This document shows, piece by piece, positions 49,686 to 57,626 of a DNA stretch of 64,000 nucleotides. Under the pieces are notes generated by a model that was given only the letters and a program-made list of their open reading frames with translations, was not told the DNA's origin and did not search any database. The translations under genes and the position numbers were made by a program. The stretch comes from Eubacterium maltosivorans (GTDB taxonomy: Bacteria > Bacillota > Clostridia > Eubacteriales > Eubacteriaceae), in NCBI RefSeq assembly GCF_002441855.2, contig NZ_CP029487.1, positions 558,001 through 622,000 of the forward strand, in the 5' to 3' direction. The first letter of the stretch is position 1, and each line of letters begins with the position of its first letter.

Positions 49686-49919
49686 ATGGAAACTGTCACC
49701 ACAAAAAGCCTGGACCTGGAATTTCTGCTGGAAAACGGCGATACTGATACCCTGAGCCTGCCCGACTATCTGGACGGGCTTACCGAGGAGCAGATCACCG
49801 CAGCGGCCGGCATCGTCATTGCCCAGAATATCTTTCAGCCCGGCGGCTTTGGCTACCAGAAGCTCAAGAGCTACGAATATGTCGATAAAACCGTCCGAAA
49901 GACCGAGCTGGAGATCTGA
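49686..49919 (+). CDS. DUF2922-like small protein
   Basis: The 77-residue protein has the DUF2922 layout: a first beta hairpin (SLDLEFLLENGDTDTLSLPD) and then the LTEEQITAAAGIVIAQNIFQ helix with the conserved I-F pair, ending in a basic/acidic tail. GAAAGGAG precedes the ATG. Together with the DUF1659-like gene upstream it forms a two-gene unit, closed by a hairpin of the dispersed repeat family. The function is unknown. Confidence 0.75.
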   Translation: METVTTKSLDLEFLLENGDTDTLSLPDYLDGLTEEQITAAAGIVIAQNIFQPGGFGYQKLKSYEYVDKTVRKTELEI

Positions 49920-49931
49920 CGACGCATTCCC

Positions 49932-49961
49932 GGGGCACGGCACACTTTTGTGCTGTGCCCT
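49932..49961 (+). repeat. Dispersed hairpin repeat, copy 5
   Basis: Stem GGGCACGGC (49933-49941) with GCTGTGCCC (49952-49960) has a G.T pair and encloses ACACTTTTGT. In this copy the usual A.C mismatch is an A-T pair. TCTTATTATA follows. Confidence 0.82.
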
Positions 49962-50113
49962 CTTATTATAGCCGCGCCCGTAAAAACACCGGCAGTCTGA
50001 CACCACAATAAAGGCCTTTGCCACCTCAGGTTGCGGATATGCAAGCAGTAGCTGCTGGACGGCCGGGGCGCTTTCGGTTAAAATGAGAGAAAAGGGGACG
50101 GAGGTGTTTAAAA

Positions 50114-50653
50114 ATGGGCTTTGGAGAAAATCTAAGGCAGCTCCGGAGGGAGCGGCGGCTCTCCCAGGAGGAGCTGGCCGAACGGCTCATGGTCAGCCGT
50201 CAGGCTGTATCGAAATGGGAGCAGGGCAATGGTTATCCCGAGGTCGAAAAACTGCTTTTGCTGTCAGAGGCGCTGGACGTATCACTGGACCGCCTGATGG
50301 CCGAGAGCGCAGAGGAGCCGGAAATGCACGCTGCCTCCAGAGACAGCAGGCAGCCCGGGCGGATCCTGATCGACTCCTTTGATGGAAAGTCAGTTGTGAG
50401 CTGCTACCGGGTGCAGGCATCGCCCCGGTTCAGGACAGGAAAGGATGAGCCAAAATACGCTCTTTTCGGCGTGGACAACAGCTCATTTTGGGGAGAAAAC
50501 ACGACTGTTCTGGGCTGGTATGACGGCGAGGAGGCCCTTGAACAGGAAATCCAGGAAATCAAAAAAGCCCTGGCCGGGGGCTGTGTCTCCTATACGCTTA
50601 AGTATGCGGTTAAGGTAAAAAGGCGATGGGGGAAAATAAAGATTGTGAAGTAG
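50114..50653 (+). CDS. XRE-family regulator with C-terminal unknown domain
   Basis: The 179-residue protein begins with a classic HTH_3 domain (about residues 5-60: LRQLRRERRLSQEELAERL, SRQAVSKWEQGNGYPEV). A ~95-residue C-terminal domain follows (about 80-179), with FGVDNSSFWGENTTVLGWY and a basic end, which I do not recognise. Such proteins often regulate adjacent exporters or resistance genes. The next gene, 113 bp away, is a Vat-like acetyltransferase. GGAGGTG lies at 50099-50105. Confidence 0.85.
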   Translation: MGFGENLRQLRRERRLSQEELAERLMVSRQAVSKWEQGNGYPEVEKLLLLSEALDVSLDRLMAESAEEPEMHAASRDSRQPGRILIDSFDGKSVVSCYRVQASPRFRTGKDEPKYALFGVDNSSFWGENTTVLGWYDGEEALEQEIQEIKKALAGGCVSYTLKYAVKVKRRWGKIKIVK

Positions 50654-50766
50654 AGGCGTCTGTGTTATGCTTGAGGCAACTGAAAAGAGAGGTGGTATTT
50701 CTTGAAACGCTGCATTGCACTGACTGGAATAGCCTGAAAATAGTTTAACACAACAGGAGGATTAAA

Positions 50767-51396
50767 ATGACTATTCCAGAGAAAAAAATCTATCCCCGTA
50801 CGGGTGACAGACAAACCATTTATCTAAAGGATGTTATCACCAACCCTGACATAACGGTTGGCGACTATACCATGTATAACGATTTTACCAAGGACCCCAT
50901 ATTGTTTGAGAAGAACAATGTGCTATACCAGTACCCCATCAACCACGACCGGCTGGTGATCGGAAAATTCTGTTCCATCGCCTGCGGCGCGCGTTTCCTG
51001 TTTAACAGCGCGAACCACACCATGCGCTCGCTCTCAACCTATCCCTTTCCGCTTTTCTTTGAAGAGTGGGGCCTCGATTCAAAGGATGTGACCGCGGCCT
51101 GGGACAACAAAGGGGACATCGTTGTCGGCAATGATGTCTGGATCGGCTATGAGGCAGTCGTGCTGGCCGGCGTGACCATCGGCGACGGCGCCGTGATCGG
51201 TACACGGGCGGTGGTCACAAAGGATGTTCCGCCCTACACCATTGTAGGCGGAGTGCCTGCACAGCCCATCAAAAAACGGTTTCCCGACAAGGCCGTCGCC
51301 GATCTGCTTGAAATAAGGTGGTGGGACTGGCCCAGAGAAAAAATCGCCCGGAACCTCACCGCCATTCAGGAGGGCCGTACCGGAGAGCTGAAGTAA
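50767..51396 (+). CDS. Xenobiotic O-acetyltransferase, Vat/CatB family
   Basis: The 209-residue protein is a left-handed beta-helix acetyltransferase of the streptogramin (Vat) and chloramphenicol (CatB-type) family. The active-site histidine lies in NSANHTMRSLSTYPF (about residues 79-93). The hexapeptide repeats are VGNDVWIGYEAVVLAGVTIG, GAVIGTRAVVTKDVPPYTIV and GGVPAQPIKKRF. Such enzymes acetylate antibiotics with acetyl-CoA, but many chromosomal members have unknown substrates and give no resistance. AGGAGG precedes the ATG at 50767. Confidence 0.88.
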   Translation: MTIPEKKIYPRTGDRQTIYLKDVITNPDITVGDYTMYNDFTKDPILFEKNNVLYQYPINHDRLVIGKFCSIACGARFLFNSANHTMRSLSTYPFPLFFEEWGLDSKDVTAAWDNKGDIVVGNDVWIGYEAVVLAGVTIGDGAVIGTRAVVTKDVPPYTIVGGVPAQPIKKRFPDKAVADLLEIRWWDWPREKIARNLTAIQEGRTGELK

Positions 51397-51417
51397 AATT
51401 CATACGGTCAGAGAAGC

Positions 51418-51450
51418 GGAGGCACAGCACATTTTTGCGCTGTGCCTCTT
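51418..51450 (+). repeat. Dispersed hairpin repeat, copy 6
   Basis: Stem GGCACAGC (51421-51428) with GCTGTGCC (51439-51446) encloses ACATTTTTGC and extends outward by about three pairs. TCTTGTTTTA follows. It lies 21 bp after the Vat-like gene. Confidence 0.85.
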
Positions 51451-51542
51451 GTTTTATGTTATACTAAAGCCATAGTTAGGTTTGGTCCGCTTGGAGGCAT
51501 GATGTCTTTTTGCGGCTGTGAGAGCATAAAGGAGGTTATACA

Positions 51543-51878
51543 ATGAAGCTAGGCATTATCCGATGTATGCAGACAGAAGATTTCTGTCCCGGAACAATGG
51601 ATTTTAAGGTGATTAAAGAGCGGAAAGGCACCTTTGAGGATGTGACAGAGGATATCGAAATTATCGGCTTTACAAACTGCGGCGGCTGCCCGGCAAAGAA
51701 AGCTGTTCTCAGGGCGAGAGAGCTTGTAAAAAGAGGCGCGGATACCATTGCCTTTGCCTCCTGCATTCAGAAAGGCAACCCCATCGGCTATCCATGCCCC
51801 TTCGCCAGGAAAATGAAAGAGATCGTTCAAAAAGACCTGAGGGATGAGAATATCCGGTTTCTGAATTATACGCATTGA
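51543..51878 (+). CDS. CGGC-domain protein
   Basis: The 111-residue protein has the CGGC family motif in FTNCGGCPAKKAV (about residues 42-54). Other conserved cysteines are at CMQTEDFC near the start and in SCIQKGNPIGYPCPF (about 78-92). The family is found mostly in anaerobes and is thought to bind metal or an iron-sulfur cluster; its function is unknown. AAAGGAGG precedes the ATG at 51543, and TATACT at 51459-51464 may be its -10 box. Confidence 0.85.
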   Translation: MKLGIIRCMQTEDFCPGTMDFKVIKERKGTFEDVTEDIEIIGFTNCGGCPAKKAVLRARELVKRGADTIAFASCIQKGNPIGYPCPFARKMKEIVQKDLRDENIRFLNYTH

Positions 51879-51933
51879 GAGAGGGCAGCTTTGGAACTGT
51901 CGTAAGGCAATAAAACCTGCTTGGAGGAATTCG

Positions 51934-52377
51934 ATGAATATTGAAAAAATCCCTTTTAGTATCATCTCTGACTGGCTGAAAGCCCTGATCGCGGATTATG
52001 AGCTCAGCCTTGAGATGCTTTCAAATTATCTTTCACTAACAAACGAACAGGTTCTTTGCCTTTCGGATGGCAAGCTGGATTTTCTTTCAGACGAAAAGCT
52101 GGATAAAGGCCGTCTTTTTGATAAAGTCTCTGGCCTGTATCTCAGCGCCACAGAGGATAAAGACCTTAAATTAGCCGGATTTCTGGATGTATTAATCACG
52201 CATCATCACCTGTCACAGAAGACGATCGCCAGAATGGCCGGCGTTGAAGAAAAAGATGTCGCGTGTCTTTTGCGGGATCAGCCCGGACTTGTTCCGGAGA
52301 GCGCAAAATACCGCATCGCGGTGACGGTGATGTCGCTGCGGTTCTTCTTAAAGGAGGCTGAACCGGATGCTTATTAA
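51934..52377 (+). CDS. Hypothetical protein with HTH-like helices
   Basis: The 147-residue protein is mostly helical and has two segments that look like helix-turn-helix units: ELSLEMLSNYLSLTNEQVLCL (about 22-42) and HHHLSQKTIARMAGVEEKDVACL (about 88-110). It could be a small transcription regulator with duplicated HTH domains, but I cannot name a family. GGAGGAAT precedes the ATG. It is followed 30 bp later by the alkyltransferase gene and is probably co-transcribed with it. Confidence 0.65.
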   Translation: MNIEKIPFSIISDWLKALIADYELSLEMLSNYLSLTNEQVLCLSDGKLDFLSDEKLDKGRLFDKVSGLYLSATEDKDLKLAGFLDVLITHHHLSQKTIARMAGVEEKDVACLLRDQPGLVPESAKYRIAVTVMSLRFFLKEAEPDAY

Positions 52378-52407
52378 ATCCAATAAATACACAGGAGGTA
52401 CCAGACA

Positions 52408-52941
52408 ATGATTTACACAGATCAATACGCTTCGCCCCTGGGCAAAGTTACAATGGCCAGCGACGGCTCGGCGCTGACAGGGCTTTGGTTTGACGGGCAG
52501 AAATACTTCGGCGACACGCTGACAGAACAATGTGAGCCGGGAAAGCTGTCTGTTTTTGATACCACAAAGCAGTGGCTGGATATTTATTTTCAGGGGAAGG
52601 CGCCCGATTTCACACCGCCGCTGCTGTTTAACGCCAGCCCCTTTCGCGAGGCGGTATGGGCTATATTGCTCTCAATCCCTTATGGGCAGACCATGACCTA
52701 CGGGGAAATCGCGGATAAAATCGCAAAGCAGAAGGGCGCTGCCAGAATGTCCGCGCAGGCGGTCGGCGGCGCTGTGGGGCACAACCCCATTTCCATCATT
52801 GTGCCCTGCCACAGGGTCGTGGGAACAAATGGCAGCCTGACAGGCTACGCAGGAGGTATTGATAAAAAAGTGAAGCTGCTCACACTGGAAAAAACAGAGA
52901 TGTCCGCCTTTTTTATTCCCAAAAAAGGAACGGCGCTGTAG
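52408..52941 (+). CDS. ogt: Methylated-DNA--protein-cysteine methyltransferase
   Basis: The protein repairs O6-alkylguanine by moving the alkyl group to its own cysteine. The 177-residue protein has the N-terminal Ogt domain (YASPLGKVTMASDGSALTG), the FREAVWAILLSIPYGQTMTYGEIA helix-turn segment and the active-site IIVPCHRVVG (about residues 131-140). The C-terminal GYAGGIDKK loop follows. CAGGAGG precedes the ATG at 52408. It is co-directional with the HTH-like gene upstream. Confidence 0.95.
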   Translation: MIYTDQYASPLGKVTMASDGSALTGLWFDGQKYFGDTLTEQCEPGKLSVFDTTKQWLDIYFQGKAPDFTPPLLFNASPFREAVWAILLSIPYGQTMTYGEIADKIAKQKGAARMSAQAVGGAVGHNPISIIVPCHRVVGTNGSLTGYAGGIDKKVKLLTLEKTEMSAFFIPKKGTAL

Positions 52942-52991
52942 GGGCATTGTTTAAGGAAAAATCAAAAATGCAATTTTTATTTTAAGGGGGT

Positions 52992-53876
52992 ATGCGCTTG
53001 CTTCGTCAAATTAAATATTTTCAAGCAGTGGTGCGTAATAACAGCTTTTCAGAAGCAGCAGAAGCGTGTAATATCTCACAGTCGGCTATGTCCCAGCAGA
53101 TCCAGGCACTGGAAAGGGAACTTGGTTTCCAACTTCTGGAAAGGAAAAAACGAAAATTTGAGCTCACGCCATCTGGAGAATACTTCTATAAAAAAAGTAT
53201 AATTCTCACCGCAGATTATGAGCGCATCTGCAGAGAGGCCGCCAAAATCGCCCATGGTGATGAATCAGTTCTGAGTATTGGCTATCTGCGCAGCTATAAC
53301 GGACAGGCGTTTTTCAAGGCTATAGACAAATTCGCTTCGGATTATTCCGATATAATGGTCAAAACAGTACCTGGTAACCATGAAGAATTATTTCAAGCGC
53401 TGCGAGCCGGCGACGTGGATTTAGTCTTTAATGACCAGCGGCGGGCTTTTTCCGATGAGTATGTAAATGTCATTTTAGATAGAAGCAATCTTTATGTAGG
53501 TATTTCAATGCGCAGTCCTTTTGCAGAACTAAAATCCGTAACACTGAGTGAATTAAAAAATACGCCCTGTGTTTTGGTCGCTTCTGCTGAGCAACAGATG
53601 GCTGAAGAAATCTATTATCGTGATGTGATAGGATTTCAAGGCGATTTCCTGTTCGCGGAAAATACGGAGGAGGCGAAATTATCAGTGGTCGGCGATAATG
53701 GTTTTACACTGACAAATGGGGAAAACCATAACCGTGAGATCGAAGACCTGATTTGCCACATTCCTTTATTTCGCGGCGGCAACCAAATGTTCCAGACATA
53801 TTGTGCTTTTTGGAAAAAAGAGCATTGTGAAAAAGAGATAGAAACTTTTGTAGATATTTTAAAAAAGCAGTTCTAG
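52992..53876 (+). CDS. LysR-family regulator
   Basis: The 294-residue protein has the LysR winged helix at residues ~1-60 (MRLLRQIKYFQAVVRNNSFS, AEACNISQSAMSQQIQALE, LERKKRKFELTPSGEYF). A periplasmic-binding-like effector domain follows (about 90-290). AAGGGGG precedes the ATG at 52992. Base composition here is lower in GC than in the genes before 52.9 kb, as it is for the SDR gene downstream. It probably controls that oxidoreductase, although both genes are on the same strand and are separated by a terminator. Confidence 0.93.
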   Translation: MRLLRQIKYFQAVVRNNSFSEAAEACNISQSAMSQQIQALERELGFQLLERKKRKFELTPSGEYFYKKSIILTADYERICREAAKIAHGDESVLSIGYLRSYNGQAFFKAIDKFASDYSDIMVKTVPGNHEELFQALRAGDVDLVFNDQRRAFSDEYVNVILDRSNLYVGISMRSPFAELKSVTLSELKNTPCVLVASAEQQMAEEIYYRDVIGFQGDFLFAENTEEAKLSVVGDNGFTLTNGENHNREIEDLICHIPLFRGGNQMFQTYCAFWKKEHCEKEIETFVDILKKQF

Positions 53877-53895
53877 TTTTTCGAAAAAAATATTT

Positions 53896-53926
53896 AGCTG
53901 TTCTCATACTTGGGGAACAGCTTTTT
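53896..53926 (+). terminator. Terminator of the LysR gene
   Basis: AGCTGTTC (53896-53903) pairs with GAACAGCT (53915-53922), followed by TTTTG. Confidence 0.85.
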
Positions 53927-53964
53927 GTATTAGAAAAACTTATTAAATCGTCCCGAAAATCGAA

Positions 53965-53994
53965 TTGATTTCATAAATCTGCGTATACTATAAT
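53965..53994 (+). promoter_or_regulatory. Promoter of the SDR gene
   Basis: TTGATT (53965-53970), an 18-bp spacer and TATAAT (53989-53994) lie about 39 bp before the chosen start. Confidence 0.65.
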
Positions 53995-54032
53995 ATATTT
54001 AGAAAATAATTGATGAAAAGAGGTATATGATA

Positions 54033-54851
54033 ATGAAAAAAGAAGTTATGCTATGGACTGGAGCTGGTCAGATTGGTATGGCTATCGCACGTAGAATGGG
54101 ATATGGTAAAAAAATTATAGTGGGTGATAAAAAAATGGAAAATGCAAAATTGGCGGCTAGTCTGATGAATGAAGTAGGCTTTGACGTGACGCCGCTTACA
54201 ATGGATTTAGGATCGAGAGAATCCATTCTGCGCATGATAGCTTGCGCAGAAAGTAGCGGCGAGATCACAGCGTTTATAAATGCTGCTGGCGTGTCACCCA
54301 GCCAGGCGTCTGTTGAGACTATTCTAAAGGTTGATTTATATGGAACGGCAGTGCTTCTGGAGGAGGTAGGAAAGGTGATCGCTTGTGGCGGTGCGGGAGT
54401 GACTATTTCCAGTCAGTCAGGGCACCGCATGCCTCAATTAACACCAGAAGAAGACAGGCAGCTTGCATGCACACCAACAGAAAAATTACTGGATTTAAAA
54501 ATTCTTCAGCCTGAAAATATCAAAGACGCACTTCACGCCTACCAGATAGCAAAACGTTGTAACGAAAAGCGCGTTATGGCAGAGGCTGTAAAATGGGGAA
54601 AAAGAGGCGCGCGGATCAATTCTATTTCGCCGGGGATCATTGTAACACCTCTGGCCATTGATGAATTTAATGGTCCCCGTGGCGATTTTTATAAGAATAT
54701 GTTTGCGAATTGTCCTGCGGGCCGGCCTGGTACGGCCGATGAGGTGGCAAATGTCGCAGAGCTTTTAATGAGTGAACGTGCTGCGTTTATTACAGGTTCA
54801 GATTTTCTGATTGACGGCGGTGCGACAGCCGCTTATTTCTATGGAGCGTAA
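54033..54851 (+). CDS. Short-chain dehydrogenase/reductase
   Basis: The 272-residue protein is an SDR: the cofactor loop is TGAGQIGMAIARRMG (about residues 9-23), INAAGVS replaces NNAG (about 84-90), the catalytic serine lies in TISSQSGH, and YxxxK reads AYQIAKRCNEKR. The insertion of ~45 residues between serine and tyrosine is longer than usual. FLIDGGATAAYF closes the fold. Of two in-frame ATGs I chose 54033 because AGAGG at 54019-54023 is better spaced (54027 is also possible). The substrate is unknown; the LysR gene upstream may regulate it. Confidence 0.87.
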   Translation: MKKEVMLWTGAGQIGMAIARRMGYGKKIIVGDKKMENAKLAASLMNEVGFDVTPLTMDLGSRESILRMIACAESSGEITAFINAAGVSPSQASVETILKVDLYGTAVLLEEVGKVIACGGAGVTISSQSGHRMPQLTPEEDRQLACTPTEKLLDLKILQPENIKDALHAYQIAKRCNEKRVMAEAVKWGKRGARINSISPGIIVTPLAIDEFNGPRGDFYKNMFANCPAGRPGTADEVANVAELLMSERAAFITGSDFLIDGGATAAYFYGA

Positions 54852-54934
54852 AAGATGTACCTGACTAAAACACGCATGCGTCAGCTGACTACGCTGCTGC
54901 CCAAAGCTGCAAAGCCAAAATGTGAAGCGGTATC

Positions 54935-55087
54935 AATGGAGAATTGAAAATGGAAAATGGAGAATGTCGGAACACTTTCGCCCTGGCGGGGGCGATTAAA
55001 AATGCGGCCGCCGGCCGCATCGCATCAAATCTGCCGGTGGCAGATTTGCACCTGAACTTTCCACTATCCACTTTCAACTTTCAACTT
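54935..55087. repeat. MITE-like nested palindrome element
   Basis: The left arm 54942-54965 and the right arm 55056-55079 are imperfect inverted repeats: 18 of 24 positions pair, and most of the rest would be U.G in bottom-strand RNA. Between them lie two further perfect hairpins: ATGCGGCC/GGCCGCAT (55002-55020) and CAAATCTGCC/GGCAGATTTG (55026-55048). The arms are made of TTGAAA and TGGA repeats of the kind seen in small non-autonomous elements. No transposase is present. The remainder of the 396-bp gap (54852-55247) holds only the repeat at 55143 and the promoter of the next gene. Confidence 0.6.
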
Positions 55088-55142
55088 AAAAAACCTCTTT
55101 TTAAGACTTTAACTTCTGCCGATTAAGTTTTTTGACAGCCTG

Positions 55143-55172
55143 AGCACAGCATATAATGACGCTGTGCTTTTT
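55143..55172 (+). repeat. Dispersed hairpin repeat, copy 8 (divergent variant)
   Basis: Stem AGCACAGC (55143-55150) with GCTGTGCT (55161-55168) encloses a 10-base ATATAATGAC. The A.C mismatch position is kept, and the inner C-G pair of the other copies is here T-A, a compensatory change. TTTTC follows. Confidence 0.65.
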
Positions 55173-55209
55173 CAATCTTCAGTTACAATGTGTCTTTTAA
55201 CCTAAAATG

Positions 55210-55218
55210 TGATATAAT
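55210..55218 (+). promoter_or_regulatory. Extended -10 promoter of the PBP gene
   Basis: TGATATAAT (55210-55218) is a consensus extended -10 box, 29 bp before the ATG. No good -35 box is visible, as is usual for this class. Confidence 0.6.
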
Positions 55219-55247
55219 TGTTATAAATTCAATAGAGGAGGATAAAA

Positions 55248-57308
55248 ATGCATCGTTTAAAAAAGTATTTGCCTTTTTTGATGGGCGGTATCGTGTTGTT
55301 GGCTGTATTGATCGCTCTGGCTGTCTGGAATAACCGGCAGACACCAGAATGGGTATTGAACCGGTATATGCAATATGTCAATGAAGGTCAGTATGAGGCG
55401 GTGTATGACGAGCTGCTATCCGATAAAGCCAAGAGCTACACGGATCGGCAGACCTTTATTGACCAGTATCGAAATATTTACGGCGGCATTGAGGCCCGGA
55501 ATATAAAAATGAGCAATCTCGAAAAAAGCGATGAGAGCACAGATAACTACACCTATCTCAAATATGATTATGAAATGGACACAGTCGCCGGTCATTATAT
55601 GGGAGGTACCAGCGCGCGCATCACGAAAAAGCCGGGGGGCTGGGCCATTGAATGGAATGAGGGCATGCTTATTCCCGGCTTTTCGAAGTGGCAGACTGTA
55701 TCGGTGGTGCCGGCCAAAGCGGAGCGCGGGAGCATTTATGACCGCAACGGGAACCTCCTGGCTGGAAAAGGGGAGGTCCTGGAGGTTGGCATTGTCCCGG
55801 GAAAGCTGAGCGCTGAAACGAGGGACGCTGATCTTCAAACCATGGCGGCTCTGCTCGGTATGAAAACAGAGGATATCCAGTCAAAGCTTTCCCAAAGCTG
55901 GGTAACCGATGACGTGCGTGTGCCTGTCACCACCCTTGATGAAAAAGACACCACGCTCGAAGCACAGCTTTTAGGGATTGCCGGTATCTACACAGACACC
56001 ACCGAAGTACGGACCTATCCGTATGGCGAAAAGGCCTCGCAGCTCACCGGCTACGTGCAGGGAATATCGGCTGAGGAGCTGGAGGCTCGTGGAGATGAGG
56101 GGTATACAGAGAGCTCTGTCATTGGAAAGACAGGCCTGGAGGCAGCCTTCGAAAACAGGCTCAGAGGAAAGGACGGCTGTAAGATTCTGGTTGATCAGGG
56201 AGGCGTTGACAATTATCAGGATGCAGCGGGAAACTGGATTCAGAGGCCGAGGATATGGACCCTTGCCGAGGACCCTGCCGAAAAGGGGGAGGATATTACG
56301 GTTACCATTGACGCCTCGATCCAGACCAGACTTTATGACGCGTTTGCATCTGATAAAAGCGGTTCTGTGGCCATGAACCCTAAAACAGGCGAGGTGCTGG
56401 CGCTTGTCAGCACGCCCTCCTTTGACGCCAATGCTTTTATCAGCGGATTTTCCGAGGAAGCGTGGAACGCGCTGAGTACAGACGCCTCAATGCCCCTTCA
56501 AAACCGTTTTGGGGCAGCCTACGCGCCGGGCTCGTCCTTTAAACCGCTCACCGCGGGTGTGGGCATGACAAGCGGAAAGCTTGATCCCGGCACGGATTTT
56601 GGCGCAAGCGGTACCAGCTGGCAGAAAGACCCCTCCTGGGGAGACGTGATGATTACAACACTCCAGAGCTATGACGGGCCGGCCAATCTTGAAAACGCGC
56701 TGATTTACTCGGATAATATCTATTTTGCCAAAGCGGCGCTCCAGATAGGCGGCTCGGCCTTTAAAGAGGGATTAGAAAAGGCTGGCTTTGGTCAGGAACT
56801 GGATTTCCCATTGCCGCTGACCAAGTCCCAGGTTTCCAATTCAGGCGATTTCGCGGATGAAGGGCAGCTGGCTCAGAGCGGCTATGGACAGGGCGAGGTG
56901 CTGGTTAATCCGGTACACATGGCATCAGCCTACTCGGCCTTTGTCAATGGCGGCAGCATGGTTAAACCGGTTCTGGAGTACAGCGGAACCCCGCAGTTCT
57001 GGTATCTGAACGCTTTCTCCAAAGAGGCTGCCGACACCATTCGCGATGATCTGATCCAAGTGGTTGAAAACCCGGCCGGCACTGCCCACGAAGCCCATAT
57101 GGACGGGGTGACGCTGGCAGGTAAAACGGGTACAGCGGAAATTAAAGCCTCTCAGGAGGATACAGGCGGTACTGAGATCGGCTGGTTCAATGCGTTTATC
57201 GCTGACCCGGACAGTCCAGAGCAGCTTCTGGTGGTGAGCATGGTGGAGGACGTCAAGGAACGCGGCGGCAGCCATTACCTTGTGCCAAAGGTACGAAACA
57301 TCTTCTGA
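55248..57308 (+). CDS. Class B penicillin-binding protein, MecA/PBP3 type
   Basis: The 686-residue cell-wall transpeptidase has an N-terminal membrane helix (about residues 8-27). An NTF2-like MecA_N domain follows (about 32-140: YMQYVNEGQYEAVYDELLSD), then a PBP dimerisation domain starting RGSIYDRNGNLLAGKGE, and a transpeptidase domain. The catalytic motifs are PGSSFKPLT (SxxK about 428), YSDN (SxN about 487) and AGKTGTAE (KTG about 626). This architecture is shared with PBP2a (MecA) and Bacillus PBP3, which have low beta-lactam affinity; that property cannot be inferred here. GAGGAGG precedes the ATG. Confidence 0.92.
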   Translation: MHRLKKYLPFLMGGIVLLAVLIALAVWNNRQTPEWVLNRYMQYVNEGQYEAVYDELLSDKAKSYTDRQTFIDQYRNIYGGIEARNIKMSNLEKSDESTDNYTYLKYDYEMDTVAGHYMGGTSARITKKPGGWAIEWNEGMLIPGFSKWQTVSVVPAKAERGSIYDRNGNLLAGKGEVLEVGIVPGKLSAETRDADLQTMAALLGMKTEDIQSKLSQSWVTDDVRVPVTTLDEKDTTLEAQLLGIAGIYTDTTEVRTYPYGEKASQLTGYVQGISAEELEARGDEGYTESSVIGKTGLEAAFENRLRGKDGCKILVDQGGVDNYQDAAGNWIQRPRIWTLAEDPAEKGEDITVTIDASIQTRLYDAFASDKSGSVAMNPKTGEVLALVSTPSFDANAFISGFSEEAWNALSTDASMPLQNRFGAAYAPGSSFKPLTAGVGMTSGKLDPGTDFGASGTSWQKDPSWGDVMITTLQSYDGPANLENALIYSDNIYFAKAALQIGGSAFKEGLEKAGFGQELDFPLPLTKSQVSNSGDFADEGQLAQSGYGQGEVLVNPVHMASAYSAFVNGGSMVKPVLEYSGTPQFWYLNAFSKEAADTIRDDLIQVVENPAGTAHEAHMDGVTLAGKTGTAEIKASQEDTGGTEIGWFNAFIADPDSPEQLLVVSMVEDVKERGGSHYLVPKVRNIF

Positions 57309-57316
57309 TTTATAAA

Positions 57317-57358
57317 AAGCCTGATAAACAAAAACATCCTGTTTATCAGGCTTCTTTT
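57317..57358 (+). terminator. Terminator of the PBP gene
   Basis: A perfect 14-bp stem, AAGCCTGATAAACA (57317-57330) with its complement at 57340-57353, is followed by CTTTTTA. Confidence 0.9.
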
Positions 57359-57459
57359 TATGCTATACTTACCTTAGATAAAAAAGCCGCAGAACTTCGG
57401 GGCTTTGCGCGACGCTGCCATAGGTGTTCTGAAAAAACAATAGAAAGGAATGATTTGAC

Positions 57460-57623
57460 ATGCTGATTAAATTTGATGAGATTGAGGAAATAACCATCCC
57501 ACATTTAAACGACGGCGCGGGCGTGGTGTCCGCAAAAATGTATATGGAGCCGTCCAACAAGATTATGGTCAGCCGCCTGCCAGCGCGTCCATCGGTATGC
57601 ACGCTCATACCACGCAGGAGTAG
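57460..57623 (+). pseudogene. Frameshifted and truncated cupin gene remnant
   Basis: From ATG 57460 (AAAGGAA upstream) the frame reads MLIKFDEIEEITIPHLNDG and continues to SRLPA, a normal start of a small cupin protein. At about 57582 the homologous reading jumps to the next frame, SASIGMHAHTTQE, which contains the start of the cupin metal motif (HxH), and meets TAG at 57621. The rest of the cupin barrel is missing; the GNAT gene starts 4 bp after this stop. A 1-2 base indel plus a deletion explains it. Confidence 0.75.
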
Positions 57624-57626
57624 CTT

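Noticed and set aside
54944-55126. 60-codon ORF inside the MITE-like element
   Set aside because: It is produced by the palindromic repeats and shows no coding signature.
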